Part shown: positions 16,381 through 24,704 of the stretch, one piece after another
Position numbering within the stretch: position 1 is the first letter of the stretch
Layout of the letters: each line of letters opens with the position of its first letter
NCBI GenBank assembly: GCA_027452045.1
Contig: DAIDHH010000090.1
Span: 1-41,346, forward strand
Source: Gammaproteobacteria bacterium
GTDB taxonomy: Bacteria; Pseudomonadota; Gammaproteobacteria; Steroidobacterales; Steroidobacteraceae
Length of the DNA stretch: 41,346 nt
Direction of reading: 5' to 3'
Program-made: the position numbers and the translations under genes
The notes under the pieces: generated by a model
Seen by the model: the letters and a program-made list of their open reading frames with translations, nothing else
Told to the model about the DNA's origin: nothing
The model's database searches: none

Positions 16381-16409
16381 CCTACATGGTTACAGTGATT
16401 AACGTGCGA

Positions 16410-17546
16410 TCAAGGTTTTGGACGATGGGTCATAATGTCCACGGACCCCATCTCGGCAGCGCCGTGTGATCGCAATTCTCGCCGCAGGAGCGAGGGATCC
16501 GTTCCGGCGGCAAGCAATCGCCGCGCAGCCTGGTGACGGACTCGCGCCTTCTCTAGCGGGACGTCCGGGTAGACGCCCAGCGCGAGCGTCTTCTGTTTCC
16601 CCTTGAAGCGGCAGTTATACCGCCAATAGCGGCCGCCGGTCGGCGCTGCGAGCAGATATAGGCCACCTCCTTCCGAGAACTTTCGCGCCTGTCGCACCGG
16701 GCGGATATGCCGAATCCCGCTGGCAGCTCGGCGAGCCTGCCTCTTTCTCCTGCTCGTCGTGAGTTCTGGTGCGTTGGCGGTTGATACGTCCGACGGCTCC
16801 ATTTTTGGCTCGCGATTCGTTGCACCGCTGTCCGCCATTGCCAGATCCCATAACTGCTTCAGGGAAGTCGCGCCGGGACCTTCCCCGTTGGCGAAGGAGA
16901 ACTGCCCCTTGCGAATACGATGTGCCGGTTCGATGCCGGCGAGTGTAATGGCCGCGGTTCCGAAGGACTTGAGTTCCAACATGGATGCACAGCGGCTCTT
17001 GATGGCCCGATGGTCCTGCTCGATGATGTTGTTGAGATAGCGACGATCTCGCACCACTACCCGCTGCCACCTCGGGTCTTCCTCGCCGAGCATCCGCAAC
17101 GCGAGGCGGCTGGCCTGATTGCCGTCTAAGTTGATCTTGCGCGGCCACTCCGTAGCATTCCTGACCGCCTTGCGAAAAAACGCCTGCGCCGCATCCCGGC
17201 TGCGATCCGCGCAGAGCAGGTGATCGACCGATTTACCCTGCCGGTCAACCGCCCGGTACAGGTAGTGATTGCCGCCGCGCACGGAGATGGCGGTCTCGTC
17301 CATCCGCCCTGAAGAACCCACGGCCTGTGCATAGCGTGCCCAGCGCTTTTCGAATTCCGGTACATACCGCAAGACCCAGCGCAAGATTGTGGTATGGGAG
17401 ACGGCGATGCCCCGCTCGGCCATCATCGCGACCAAATCGCGGTAACTGAGCCGGTATGTGATGTACCAGCGGACGCAGAGCTCGATTATTTCGGCGGGAA
17501 AGCGGCGCCGGCGGTAGATCCGGTCGCGTGCGACGGCTCTCGTCAT
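16410..17546 (-). CDS. Chimeric protein: IS6-family transposase fused to the N-terminal arm-binding domain of a P4-type integrase
   Basis: 378 residues. Residues 1-240 are an IS6-type DDE transposase: helix-turn-helix YRLSYRDLVAMMAERGIAVS, then catalytic D83 (GRMDETAISVRG), D141 (KINLDGNQ) and E176 (NNIIEQDHRAIKSR), closing with GIEPAHRIRKGQF. Residues from about 277 match the DUF4102 arm-type DNA-binding domain of P4-like tyrosine integrases: IRHIRPVRQARKFSEGGGLY, then GGRYWRYNCRFKGKQKTLAL, GVYPDVPLEKAR. The core-binding and catalytic integrase domains are absent. The IS left terminal repeat (16761-16781) falls at codons 256-262, so the frame runs out of the element into the flanking integrase gene without a stop. 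The catalytic triad is intact, so the transposase half could still work. Confidence 0.85.
   Translation of the reverse strand: MTRAVARDRIYRRRRFPAEIIELCVRWYITYRLSYRDLVAMMAERGIAVSHTTILRWVLRYVPEFEKRWARYAQAVGSSGRMDETAISVRGGNHYLYRAVDRQGKSVDHLLCADRSRDAAQAFFRKAVRNATEWPRKINLDGNQASRLALRMLGEEDPRWQRVVVRDRRYLNNIIEQDHRAIKSRCASMLELKSFGTAAITLAGIEPAHRIRKGQFSFANGEGPGATSLKQLWDLAMADSGATNREPKMEPSDVSTANAPELTTSRRKRQARRAASGIRHIRPVRQARKFSEGGGLYLLAAPTGGRYWRYNCRFKGKQKTLALGVYPDVPLEKARVRHQAARRLLAAGTDPSLLRRELRSHGAAEMGSVDIMTHRPKP
16761..16781 (+). repeat. IS6 terminal inverted repeat, 3' side of the transposase
   Basis: Pairs with the complement of 17587-17607 (16 of 21 positions). It lies inside the chimeric reading frame (codons 256-262), marking where IS sequence ends and integrase sequence begins. 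Confidence 0.7.
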
Positions 17547-17586
17547 TCGACACCCCCTCGCAAGGAGGCCCGAATTCTACCTGCCG

Positions 17587-17607
17587 ACCCTCAATGCACC
17601 GGAACCC
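17587..17607 (-). repeat. IS6 terminal inverted repeat, 5' side of the transposase
   Basis: Complement reads GGGTTCCGGTGCATTGAGGG plus T and matches 16761-16781 in inverted orientation. It lies about 40 bp upstream of the transposase start at 17546. Confidence 0.7.
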
Positions 17608-17645
17608 AAATATACCCACGAGGAGTCGAGACAGCAAGAAACCGG

Positions 17646-17723
17646 GTGAGACGCCTTGAGAAACTAAACTCTCTGATTCACCGGGTTTTTTTGATATCTG
17701 AGACGGTGTGAGACCGCTTGAGA
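17646..17723 (+). repeat. Direct repeats near tRNA-Ser, possible integrase arm sites
   Basis: Two 16-bp copies, GTGAGACGCCTTGAGA at 17646-17661 and GTGAGACCGCTTGAGA at 17708-17723, identical at 14 of 16 positions and 62 bp apart. They lie between the tRNA 3' end and the truncated integrase, where P4-type integrases have direct-repeat arm binding sites. Role inferred from position only. The same stretch has an imperfect 11-bp inverted repeat (17639-17649 with 17678-17688) followed by seven T on the plus strand, which could be an old terminator. Confidence 0.4.
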
Positions 17724-17731
17724 CAGAAGGT

Positions 17732-17822
17732 TGGCGGAGAGAGAGGGATTCGAACCCTCGAAGGGCTTTTGACCCTTACACCCTTAGCAGGGGTGCGCCT
17801 TCGACCACTCGGCCATCTCTCC
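17732..17822 (-). tRNA. tRNA-Ser (GCT anticodon)
   Basis: On the minus strand it starts GGAGAGATGGCCGAGTGG and ends TCTCTCC-G-CCA. Acceptor arms GGAGAGA/TCTCTCC pair fully. The anticodon arm is CACCC-CTGCTAA-GGGTG with anticodon GCT, reading AGC/AGU serine codons. A long variable arm (about 17 nt) and GGTTCGAATCC T-arm confirm a class II serine tRNA. CCA is encoded (17732-17734). Position next to csrA and alaS is the conserved gammaproteobacterial arrangement; its 3' end abuts the truncated integrase region, consistent with use as an integration site. Confidence 0.97.
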
Positions 17823-17915
17823 GGATCCGGTCCGCGGGCACAGGCCTGGCGCCTCCCCGCTGGCAAGGGGCGGCATGATACTGCATGCGGGGGGAATTTG
17901 GGACGTCCGATGCGA

Positions 17916-18191
17916 TCAGAGAACCACGTCACTCAGGGGCGCCGATCCCTCGGTCTCGATCTGCTCCGGCTCCGGCCGCGTGTCCTGCTTCGGACCCGGG
18001 GGCGGCCGATCCGTCTGCCCCTGCTCGCGTTCGCGCTGAATGCGCTTGTAGATCTCCTCGCGATGCACGGCAACGCTTTTCGGCGCCTGGATGCCTACTC
18101 GCACCTGATTGCCCTTGACGCCGAGAACGGTCACGGAGACCTCGTCTCCGATCATCAGCGTCTCGCCTACCCGCCTGGTCAGAATGAGCAT
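17916..18191 (-). CDS. csrA: Carbon storage regulator CsrA, with extended C-terminus
   Basis: Small dimeric RNA-binding protein that controls translation by binding GGA motifs in leaders. Residues 1-55 are canonical: [51 protein letters not shown], including the RNA-binding R44 region (VHREEIY). The product is 91 residues rather than the usual 60-65 because of a Pro/Glu/Gln-rich, probably disordered tail after residue 57. ATG at 18191 has AAGGAGG 7 nt upstream, a very strong RBS that includes a GGA; an upstream in-frame ATG at 18224 is less likely. Located between alaS and tRNA-Ser as in E. coli. Confidence 0.96.
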   Translation of the reverse strand: MLILTRRVGETLMIGDEVSVTVLGVKGNQVRVGIQAPKSVAVHREEIYKRIQREREQGQTDRPPPGPKQDTRPEPEQIETEGSAPLSDVVL

Positions 18192-18263
18192 GGCTTGACC
18201 TCCTTCTCCATGCCCACTGTACACCCATTGTCCCGGAGCGATGTCCCCGGGGCCTGCCGATGC

Positions 18264-20930
18264 TCAGCCCTTCAAGCGAGTGCGTACCCAGTCCGGGACA
18301 GAGCCGAGCGCGGCCTCGAGCGCCGCGGGATTGCTGCCCCCCGCCTGTGCGAAATCCGGGCGTCCGCCGCCGCGGCCGCCCACTTGGGCAGCGATCGAGC
18401 CAGCCAGCTCCCCCGCCTTCAGGCGGGCGCACTGATCGGCGGTGACCCCGACCACCAGGATCACTTTTTCGGGGCCCTCGACGGACGCCAGGACCACCAC
18501 GGCCGACTTCAGTTTGTCCTTGAGGCGATCGACCGCCGCGCGAAGCGCCGCCGTGTCGGCTCCCGCGACCTGGGTGGCGAGCACCTTGACGCCCTCCACG
18601 TCCACCGCGCCCTCGGCGAGATCAGTGCCCTGACCCGAGGCCAGGCGGTCTTTCAAGGTGCGGATTTCGCGTTCCAGCTGGCGGATGCGCTCGAGCGCAT
18701 CACGCACCTTGTCCTTCACCTCATCCCGCGAGCCTCGCACCAGCTGGGCGACATCCTTGAGGATCGTCTCGCCCTGCTCTATGTAATCGATCGCGCCCTC
18801 GCCCGTGACCGCCTCGATGCGGCGCACGCCCGACGCGACGCCGCTTTCGCTGACGATCTTGAAGAAGCCAATATCACCGGATTGCTGCACGTGGGTACCG
18901 CCACAGAGCTCCATGGAGAAATCCCCCACCCGCAGCACCCGCACGTCTTTCTCGTACTTCTCTCCGAAGAGCGCCATCGCGCCGGCCGCCACCGCATCCT
19001 CGTAGCTCATGAGGCGCGTCTCGGCCGAGGTGTTCAGGCGGATCTGCGCATTGACCAGCCGCTCGATGGTTTCGAGCTGCTCGGGTGTCAGCGGCTGAAG
19101 GTGCGAGAAGTCGAAGCGCAGCCGGTCGGGAGCGACCAGTGAGCCTTTTTGCTGCACGTGGGTCCCGAGCGTTTTGCGCAAGGCCGCATGCAGAAGGTGC
19201 GTCGCAGTGTGATTGAGCATGATCGCGCGGCGTCGCTCGCCATCGACCTGTGCCCGCACCGCATCCCCGACTCGAAGGGTGCCCTCCGCCAGACGGCCCA
19301 CATGCGCATACGCCGCGCCCCGTTTCAAGGTGTCCTGCACCTGGAAGCGTGCACTCGGTCCGCTCAGTGTGCCGGTATCGCCCACCTGACCTCCGGACTC
19401 GGCATAGAAGGGTGTGCGGTCGAGTACCACTTCGCCCTGCTCGCCCAGGGTGAGCGCCTCCACCGGGGTGCCGTCCTTCAGCAGAGCCACGATACGCCCC
19501 TCGGCGGCGAGACCCTCGTATCCCTCGAACACCGTCCGCTCTTTGATTTGAGCACCACCGCGCAGATCGACGCCGAATTTACTCGCCTCCTGGGAGCGGC
19601 GACGCTGAGCATCCATCGCAGCATCGAAGCCGGCCTGATCGATGCTCAGCCCGCGCTCGCGCGCGATGTCGGCGGTGAGATCAGCGGGAAAGCCGTACGT
19701 GTCGTACAGCTTGAACACCACGTCTCCCGGAATGACCGCCATCGATGTGCCGGGGACCGAGCCATCGCTCGGCGCCGGCTCGCTCGCCGGGAGGTTCGCG
19801 ATCACCGCCTCGAGCAGCTCCATCCCGTTCGCCAGCGTCTCCGCAAACCGCTCCTCCTCCTGGCGAAGGACCTGCTCGGCGAGCTTGCGGCCGCGGGTGA
19901 GCTCGGGATACGCGCCGCTCATCTGCCGCTCCAGGACTTCCACCAGCTTGTAGAAAAACGGCTCCGCTATACCGAGTTTGTAGCCGTGCCGGATCGCGCG
20001 GCGAATGATGCGCCGCAGCACATAGCCGCGCCCCTCGTTGGAGGGGAGCACGCCGTCCACGATGAGGAAGGTGCAGGCGCGGATATGATCGGCGATCACG
20101 CGCAGCGAGCTCGACTCGAGGTCATCGGTGCCGGCGAGCCGCGCCGCCGCCTGGATGAGGGTGCGGAACAGATCGATGTCGTAGTTCGAATGCACTCCCT
20201 GCATCACCGCCGAAATCCGCTCGAGCCCCATGCCGGTGTCCACGGAGGGCTTGGGGAGCGGGGTCATCGTGCCATCGGCGGCGCGATCGAACTGCATGAA
20301 CACCAGGTTCCAGATCTCGACGAAGCGGTCGCCGTCCTCATCCGGGGAGCCCGGCGGACCGCCGGCCACCTCCGGTCCGTGGTCATAGAAGATCTCGCTG
20401 CACGGACCGCACGGACCGGTATCGCCCATGGCCCAGAAATTCGACTTCTCGCCCATGCGCGAGAAGCGCTGCGCCGACACCCCGATCTCCTTCAGCCAGA
20501 TGTCCGCGGCTTCATCGTCATCACGAAAGACGGTGACCCAGAGCTTTTCCGGGTCCAGCTTCAGTGTGCCGGTGAGGAATTCCCAGGCGAAGCGGATGGC
20601 CTCACGCTTGAAGTAGTCCCCGAAGGAGAAATTGCCCAGCATCTCGAAGAAGGTGTGGTGCCGGGCGGTGTACCCCACGTTCTCGAGGTCATTGTGCTTG
20701 CCGCCGGCGCGCACGCAGCGCTGGCTGGTGGCGGCGCGGACGTACTCCCGCTTGTCCTTGCCGAGGAAGACGTCCTTGAACTGCACCATCCCTGCATTGG
20801 TGAAGAGCAGCGTCGGATCGTTGCCGGGCACGAGGGGGCTCGAGGCCACGATGGTATGGCCGCGCTCGCGGAAAAATTCCAGGAAGGCGCGCCGCACGTC
20901 GGCCGCGCCAAGGGTGTGAGGCTGGGTCAA
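18264..20930 (-). CDS. alaS: Alanyl-tRNA synthetase
   Basis: Charges tRNA-Ala and edits mischarged Ser/Gly. The 888-residue product has the class II catalytic core at the N-terminus ([40 protein letters not shown], and [17 protein letters not shown]), the editing-domain zinc site [11 protein letters not shown] plus [15 protein letters not shown], and the C-terminal DHHA1-like region ending with the glycine-rich [17 protein letters not shown]. Length is close to the E. coli enzyme (876). Follows recX by 5 bp and precedes csrA, the usual recA-recX-alaS-csrA order. Confidence 0.97.
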   Translation of the reverse strand: MTQPHTLGAADVRRAFLEFFRERGHTIVASSPLVPGNDPTLLFTNAGMVQFKDVFLGKDKREYVRAATSQRCVRAGGKHNDLENVGYTARHHTFFEMLGNFSFGDYFKREAIRFAWEFLTGTLKLDPEKLWVTVFRDDDEAADIWLKEIGVSAQRFSRMGEKSNFWAMGDTGPCGPCSEIFYDHGPEVAGGPPGSPDEDGDRFVEIWNLVFMQFDRAADGTMTPLPKPSVDTGMGLERISAVMQGVHSNYDIDLFRTLIQAAARLAGTDDLESSSLRVIADHIRACTFLIVDGVLPSNEGRGYVLRRIIRRAIRHGYKLGIAEPFFYKLVEVLERQMSGAYPELTRGRKLAEQVLRQEEERFAETLANGMELLEAVIANLPASEPAPSDGSVPGTSMAVIPGDVVFKLYDTYGFPADLTADIARERGLSIDQAGFDAAMDAQRRRSQEASKFGVDLRGGAQIKERTVFEGYEGLAAEGRIVALLKDGTPVEALTLGEQGEVVLDRTPFYAESGGQVGDTGTLSGPSARFQVQDTLKRGAAYAHVGRLAEGTLRVGDAVRAQVDGERRRAIMLNHTATHLLHAALRKTLGTHVQQKGSLVAPDRLRFDFSHLQPLTPEQLETIERLVNAQIRLNTSAETRLMSYEDAVAAGAMALFGEKYEKDVRVLRVGDFSMELCGGTHVQQSGDIGFFKIVSESGVASGVRRIEAVTGEGAIDYIEQGETILKDVAQLVRGSRDEVKDKVRDALERIRQLEREIRTLKDRLASGQGTDLAEGAVDVEGVKVLATQVAGADTAALRAAVDRLKDKLKSAVVVLASVEGPEKVILVVGVTADQCARLKAGELAGSIAAQVGGRGGGRPDFAQAGGSNPAALEAALGSVPDWVRTRLKG

Positions 20931-20935
20931 GGTCG

Positions 20936-21415
20936 TCAGTCCAATTCGAATTCGGCGCCAGTGGCCGCGCGGATATGATCCGATGAAAAGCCCCGGTACT
21001 GCAAAAAACGCGATTGCCGGGCCCTCTCCGGCCAGGATTCCGGGGGGGCGGCACCGAATTTGCGCCGCCGGACCTCTCTTGCCACGGCGCCCCAGTCCGC
21101 TGCGGCCTCGATCGCCGCATCGATCAGGGCCGGGGACGCCCCCCGGGACCTGAGGTCCATGGCGATGCGCAGCGGCCCCTGCCCGCGCTGCGCCCGGTAG
21201 GCCACGAAGCGCTCCACGACGCGCGCATCATCGAGCAGCCGCTCGCAGAGGAGCTCGGCGATCACGGCCGCCGTGGCGAGCGGATCGAAGCCCCGAGACT
21301 GAAGGAGCTCGAGCAGTTCGGCGGCGAGGTGGTCGCGGCGGGCGAGCGCCGCCACCGCGGCCGCGCGGATCGCGCGGCCGTCCCCGGCCCGCTCAGGCGC
21401 TGGCCGCTTCGCCAC
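20936..21415 (-). CDS. recX: RecA regulator RecX
   Basis: Binds within the RecA filament and limits its growth and ATPase activity. The 159-residue product is built from three-helix repeats; recognisable pieces are [60 protein letters not shown] and the C-terminal [21 protein letters not shown] start at 21415 lies inside the end of recA (23-bp overlap), so translation is probably coupled to recA. alaS begins 5 bp after its stop. Confidence 0.93.
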   Translation of the reverse strand: MAKRPAPERAGDGRAIRAAAVAALARRDHLAAELLELLQSRGFDPLATAAVIAELLCERLLDDARVVERFVAYRAQRGQGPLRIAMDLRSRGASPALIDAAIEAAADWGAVAREVRRRKFGAAPPESWPERARQSRFLQYRGFSSDHIRAATGAEFELD

Positions 21416-22421
21416 TCTGGCGCGGCGGGCGGGCGGGCAGCAGCCGGGAGCGCAGTTCCGCCTCGATCTCCTGCGCCACCTCGCGGTTGCCCTGCAGGTA
21501 GGTGCGTACGTTCTCCTTGCCCTGCCCGATGCGATTGCCCTTGTAGGAGTACCAGGCGCCGGACTTCTCGACGATGCCGAGGTTGCTCGCGAGCTCGATG
21601 ATCTCGCCCTCGCGCGAGATGCCCTGCCCGTACATGATCTCGAACTCGGCCTCGCGGAACGGCGGGGCCACCTTGTTCTTCACCACCTTGACGCGCGTCA
21701 TGTTGCCGACGACCTCCTCGCCGTTCTTGATCGCGCCGATGCGGCGGATGTCCAGGCGCACCGAGGCGTAGAACTTCAGCGCGTTGCCACCGGTGGTGGT
21801 CTCCGGGCTGCCGAACATCACGCCGATCTTCATGCGGATCTGGTTGATGAAGATGACGATGGTGTTCGAACGCTTGATGTTGCCGGTGAGCTTGCGCAGC
21901 GCCTGGGACATGAGTCGCGCCTGCAGCCCCACCTGCATCTCCCCCATCTCGCCCTCGATCTCCGCCTTCGGGGTGAGCGCGGCCACCGAGTCGACCACCA
22001 CGATGTCGACGGCATTGGAGCGCACCAGCATGTCGGTGATCTCGAGCGCCTGCTCGCCGGTGTCGGGCTGCGAGACCAACAGGTCCGCGATGTTGACGCC
22101 GAGTTTCTCGGCGTAGCTCGGGTCGAGCGCATGCTCGGCGTCGACGAAGGCCGCGGTGCCCCCGCTGCGCTGCACCTCTGCGATGACCTGCAGGGTGAGC
22201 GTCGTCTTGCCGGAGGACTCCGGCCCGAAGATCTCCACCACTCGACCGCGCGGCAGTCCGCCGATGCCGAGGGCGATGTCCAGGCCGAGCGAGCCGGTCG
22301 ACACGGCCTCGACGTCATATGTGGCGGCGGCATCGCCCAGGCGCATGACCGAGCCCTTGCCGAACTGCTTTTCGATCTGGCCCAATGCGGCGGCGAGCGC
22401 CTTCTTGCGATTCTCTTCCAT
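21393..22421 (-). CDS. recA: Recombinase RecA
   Basis: Strand-exchange ATPase of homologous recombination and coprotease for LexA. The 342-residue product has Walker [10 protein letters not shown] (66-74), the [17 protein letters not shown] block, Walker [15 protein letters not shown] with [19 protein letters not shown], and loop L2 [21 protein letters not shown] start at ATG 22421 ([10 protein letters not shown]), the conserved RecA start; an in-frame upstream ATG at 22481 would add 20 unrelated residues. No E. coli-type LexA box (CTGT-N8-ACAG) is present upstream. A TGGGATAAT extended -10 sits on the minus strand with its hexamer at 22464-22469. Confidence 0.98.
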   Translation of the reverse strand: MEENRKKALAAALGQIEKQFGKGSVMRLGDAAATYDVEAVSTGSLGLDIALGIGGLPRGRVVEIFGPESSGKTTLTLQVIAEVQRSGGTAAFVDAEHALDPSYAEKLGVNIADLLVSQPDTGEQALEITDMLVRSNAVDIVVVDSVAALTPKAEIEGEMGEMQVGLQARLMSQALRKLTGNIKRSNTIVIFINQIRMKIGVMFGSPETTTGGNALKFYASVRLDIRRIGAIKNGEEVVGNMTRVKVVKNKVAPPFREAEFEIMYGQGISREGEIIELASNLGIVEKSGAWYSYKGNRIGQGKENVRTYLQGNREVAQEIEAELRSRLLPARPPRQSGEAASA

Positions 22422-22463
22422 CTGGCTGTCTCGGGATCGTGGGTGGAGGGGATGTTGCGCGGA

Positions 22464-22472
22464 ATTATCCCA
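22464..22472 (-). promoter_or_regulatory. Possible recA extended -10 promoter element
   Basis: The minus strand reads TGGGATAAT, that is TG-N-GATAAT, about 43 bp upstream of the recA ATG. No good -35 hexamer is visible, as is usual for extended -10 promoters. Position and sequence only. Confidence 0.35.
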
Positions 22473-22561
22473 CAAAGCCATGCCCCACAGCAGCCCGCAA
22501 ATGCGTGCGCAACGTGTTATTTCTCGACAATGAGGATGAGCGCCCCTCGATGGGCCGCTCT

Positions 22562-23590
22562 TTACAGTGGGTAATTTTCCACAACACTGTATACGGAGCC
22601 CGATTCGAGCGTACGGCTCTCGATGAGGGCAAAGGCGTTGCAGCGCCAGTCCACGGGGCGCATCCGCAGGGAAGCGGGCTGCGTCACTTTGCGTGCCACG
22701 GTGACATGCGGGCGGAAGGGCTTGATGTCCGGCGAAAAACCGTCGGCCGCAAGTTGGTCATGAAGCGCCTGAGCCAGCAGACCCGCCGCCGAGGGCCGCT
22801 GATCGGGCAGTGCGCAAAGCACCCGCGGTCGCGGCCAGTGCTCCAGGTGATCGAGCCGCATCTCGAGGGTGATCCCCCGATGCCACATCCGCACCCTGTG
22901 CGCCGCGTCCGCGACCTCCGCGACGCGCCGCTCCGCCACCCCGCCGAGGAAGAGCAGCGTGAGGTGCAGGTTATCCACGGGCACGGGCTGCCCGCCGCTC
23001 GCCCGGACCGCCTCTAGAGTGGCCTCGGCCAGGGCGCTGCGCAGGGCCCCCTCTGGCCAGAGCGCGAAGAAGAGCCTGCGGGCCGCGCCGCGATGCGCCA
23101 GCAGTCTCTGCACCAGGGACAGCGCGTGCGCGACCGCCTGCCGGCGGATCTGCTCACGGTCGCCCTCGAAACGGCGCTCCTCGCAGAGCACCTCGCCGGG
23201 CGGGCCCGCCAGGGCGAACCATACCGTGCCCACGGGCTTCCCGGCGGTGCCGCCATCGGGGCCTGCGATGCCACTCACGGCGACCGCCACCTCGGCCTGG
23301 GACTTGCGGCACGCTCCCGCGACCATCTCTCTCACGGTCGCCTCGCTCACCGCTCCATGCTCCTCGAGGGTGCGCTCTAAGACCCCGAGGTCGCGCATCT
23401 TCGCCGCATTCGAATACGTGACGTATCCGCACTCGAACCACTGCGAGCTGCCCGGAACATCGGTCAGGGCCTTGGCGATCCAGCCGGCGGTGCACGACTC
23501 GGCGGTCGCGATACGCCAGCCCGCCGCGCGCATACCCTGCCCCACCCGTTCGGCGAGCTGGTACAGGTCCCGGTCGCCCATGTGCAGCAT
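22562..23590 (-). CDS. Fusion of nicotinamide-nucleotide amidase (PncC/CinA C-terminal) and RNA 2',3'-cyclic phosphodiesterase (ThpR)
   Basis: 342 residues, two enzymes in one chain. Residues 5-165 are a PncC domain, which deamidates NMN to Na[22 protein letters not shown] (28-47), [34 protein letters not shown]. Residues 171-342 are a 2H-phosphoesterase of the ThpR/LigT type: [19 protein letters not shown], catalytic HLTL at 209-212 and HVTV at 295-298. Short-form pncC beside recA is common in Proteobacteria; fusion to ThpR is not the usual arrangement. The junction around 166-170 (AHRGAA) has no linker. Starts ATG 23590 or 23581; neither has a clear RBS. 141 bp separate it from recA. Confidence 0.92.
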   Translation of the reverse strand: MLHMGDRDLYQLAERVGQGMRAAGWRIATAESCTAGWIAKALTDVPGSSQWFECGYVTYSNAAKMRDLGVLERTLEEHGAVSEATVREMVAGACRKSQAEVAVAVSGIAGPDGGTAGKPVGTVWFALAGPPGEVLCEERRFEGDREQIRRQAVAHALSLVQRLLAHRGAARRLFFALWPEGALRSALAEATLEAVRASGGQPVPVDNLHLTLLFLGGVAERRVAEVADAAHRVRMWHRGITLEMRLDHLEHWPRPRVLCALPDQRPSAAGLLAQALHDQLAADGFSPDIKPFRPHVTVARKVTQPASLRMRPVDWRCNAFALIESRTLESGSVYSVVENYPL

Positions 23591-23613
23591 GCCGGGCAGT
23601 CTAGCAAGACCTC

Positions 23614-24624
23614 TCAGGTGGCGCGGACCACCAGCGCGGTCGGCAGCATCTGCGACTCCACGGTCTCCCCGCGAATGAGGCCGAGCACCTTGCGCGCGAG
23701 CAGCACCCCCCCTTCCTGCCAGTTCTGGCGGACCGTCGAGAGCGGTGGCAGGAATGTCGCGCCCTGGGGCGTATCGTCATAGCCGATCACCGACACGTCG
23801 TCAGGGACCGACTGGCCGAGCTCGACCAGCGCACGGATCGCGCCCATCGCCACCAGGTCGCTGCAGGCGAAGATCGCATCGAACTGCACCTTGCGGTTCC
23901 GAAGCGAGCGAACCGCCTGGATGCCCGCCTCCAAGGTGAAGTCCGCCCGCCGCATCAACAGCGGCTTGACGTTGTGGCGGGCCAGCTCGTCGACGAACCC
24001 GAACAGGCGCTGCGCCATCTCGGGATGGTCGGGGTTGCCGATAAACACCGGATGACGGCGGCCGATCGAGACGAAGCGCTCGGCGACACTCATGCCGCCG
24101 TGACGGTTGTCGCTGCCGACCACGACATGGCGATCGCCCCCTACCCCGGCGGCGCCCCAGACCACCATGGGCAGGCCCAGCTTGTCGTAGATGTGCACGG
24201 CGTCCTGGTGCGCGCCCTGGCCGAGCAGGATCAGCCCGTCGGCGGCCTGCACCGCCATGTCCACGGCGCCCTGGCGGGTGGTGAGCAGCACGTTGTAGCC
24301 GGCCGAGGTGAGTTCCTGCGAAATCCCGCCGAGCAGCGCCAGCGGGTACGGATCGGCCATCGTGCGCTCCGCGGAGGGCGTCATCTCGACTATGACCGCG
24401 ACGGCGTGACTGCGACGCAGCCGCAGGTTGCGCGCACTGACGTTCAGCTTGTACCCGTGCTTGCGCGCCAGCTGCTGAACCCGCTCGCGCGTGGCGGGAT
24501 TGACGAGTGGGCTGTCGGCGAGCGCCCTCGAGACGGTAATGGTGGAGACCCCGGCGAGCTCCGCCAGGTCGGCCATGGTCAGGTGAGTCGCGCCGGCGGG
24601 TGTTTTCTTCTTTCGATCCGACAC
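23614..24624 (-). CDS. LacI-family transcriptional regulator
   Basis: 336-residue repressor. The N-terminal helix-turn-helix and hinge are clear: TMADLAELAGVSTITVSRAL (16-35), LVNPATRERVQQLARKHGYK and LNVSARNLRLRRS. The rest is a periplasmic-binding-protein-like effector domain: AVAVIVEMTPS, DGLILLGQGAH, GDRHVVVGSDNRHGGMSVAE, ACSDLVAMGAIRALVELGQS, PDDVSVIGYDDTPQG. Length is standard. It is transcribed away from the MFS gene, with an 80-bp spacer containing a 26-bp near-palindrome 13 bp upstream of this gene, so it most likely controls itself and the transporter. The effector is probably a sugar or sugar derivative; nothing shows which. Confidence 0.93.
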   Translation of the reverse strand: MSDRKKKTPAGATHLTMADLAELAGVSTITVSRALADSPLVNPATRERVQQLARKHGYKLNVSARNLRLRRSHAVAVIVEMTPSAERTMADPYPLALLGGISQELTSAGYNVLLTTRQGAVDMAVQAADGLILLGQGAHQDAVHIYDKLGLPMVVWGAAGVGGDRHVVVGSDNRHGGMSVAERFVSIGRRHPVFIGNPDHPEMAQRLFGFVDELARHNVKPLLMRRADFTLEAGIQAVRSLRNRKVQFDAIFACSDLVAMGAIRALVELGQSVPDDVSVIGYDDTPQGATFLPPLSTVRQNWQEGGVLLARKVLGLIRGETVESQMLPTALVVRAT

Positions 24625-24636
24625 AGGGGCTCACGC

Positions 24637-24662
24637 GGGAGAAGATATCGATATCATCTCCC
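24637..24662. promoter_or_regulatory. Palindromic operator between lacI-type and MFS genes
   Basis: GGGAGA-A-GATATCGATATC-A-TCTCCC: a 26-bp palindrome with a perfect 12-bp core and perfect 6-bp arms, broken only by one A/A pair on each side. The central CG dinucleotide and even symmetry are typical of LacI-family operators. It lies between divergent starts at 24624 and 24705, so one bound repressor could control both. Confidence 0.7.
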
Positions 24663-24704
24663 GACGCGCGGCGCCCGTAAAGCCGCTCCGGATGCGAGGT
24701 CGCC

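Larger units (their letters stand above)
16761..17607 (-). mobile_element. IS6-family insertion sequence (847 bp)
   Basis: Bounded by 21-bp terminal inverted repeats that I aligned by eye: 16761-16781 reads GAGTTCTGGTGCGTTGGCGG plus T, and the complement of 17587-17607 reads GGGTTCCGGTGCATTGAGGG plus T, 16 of 21 identical. The length suits IS6 (about 0.75-0.9 kb) and the transposase sits inside. The 8-bp sequences flanking the two ends (16753-16760 and 17608-17615) differ, so there is no target duplication; a deletion or cointegrate resolution next to the element is the likely reason. The element lacks its own transposase stop codon. Confidence 0.75.

Noticed and set aside
17718-20978. Long plus-strand open frames (474 and 609 codons) opposite alaS and csrA
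   Set aside because: Antisense shadows; no recognisable protein sequence, and they run through the tRNA-Ser gene.
22563-22591. Inverted repeat TACAGTG-N15-CACTGTA at the 3' end of the PncC-ThpR gene
   Set aside because: It overlaps the stop codon and lacks a T tract; likely chance or at most a weak processing hairpin.
22422-22600. LexA box upstream of recA
   Set aside because: CTGTATAC at 22587-22594 lacks the second half-site; no CTGT-N8-ACAG is present. A lineage-specific LexA motif cannot be excluded.
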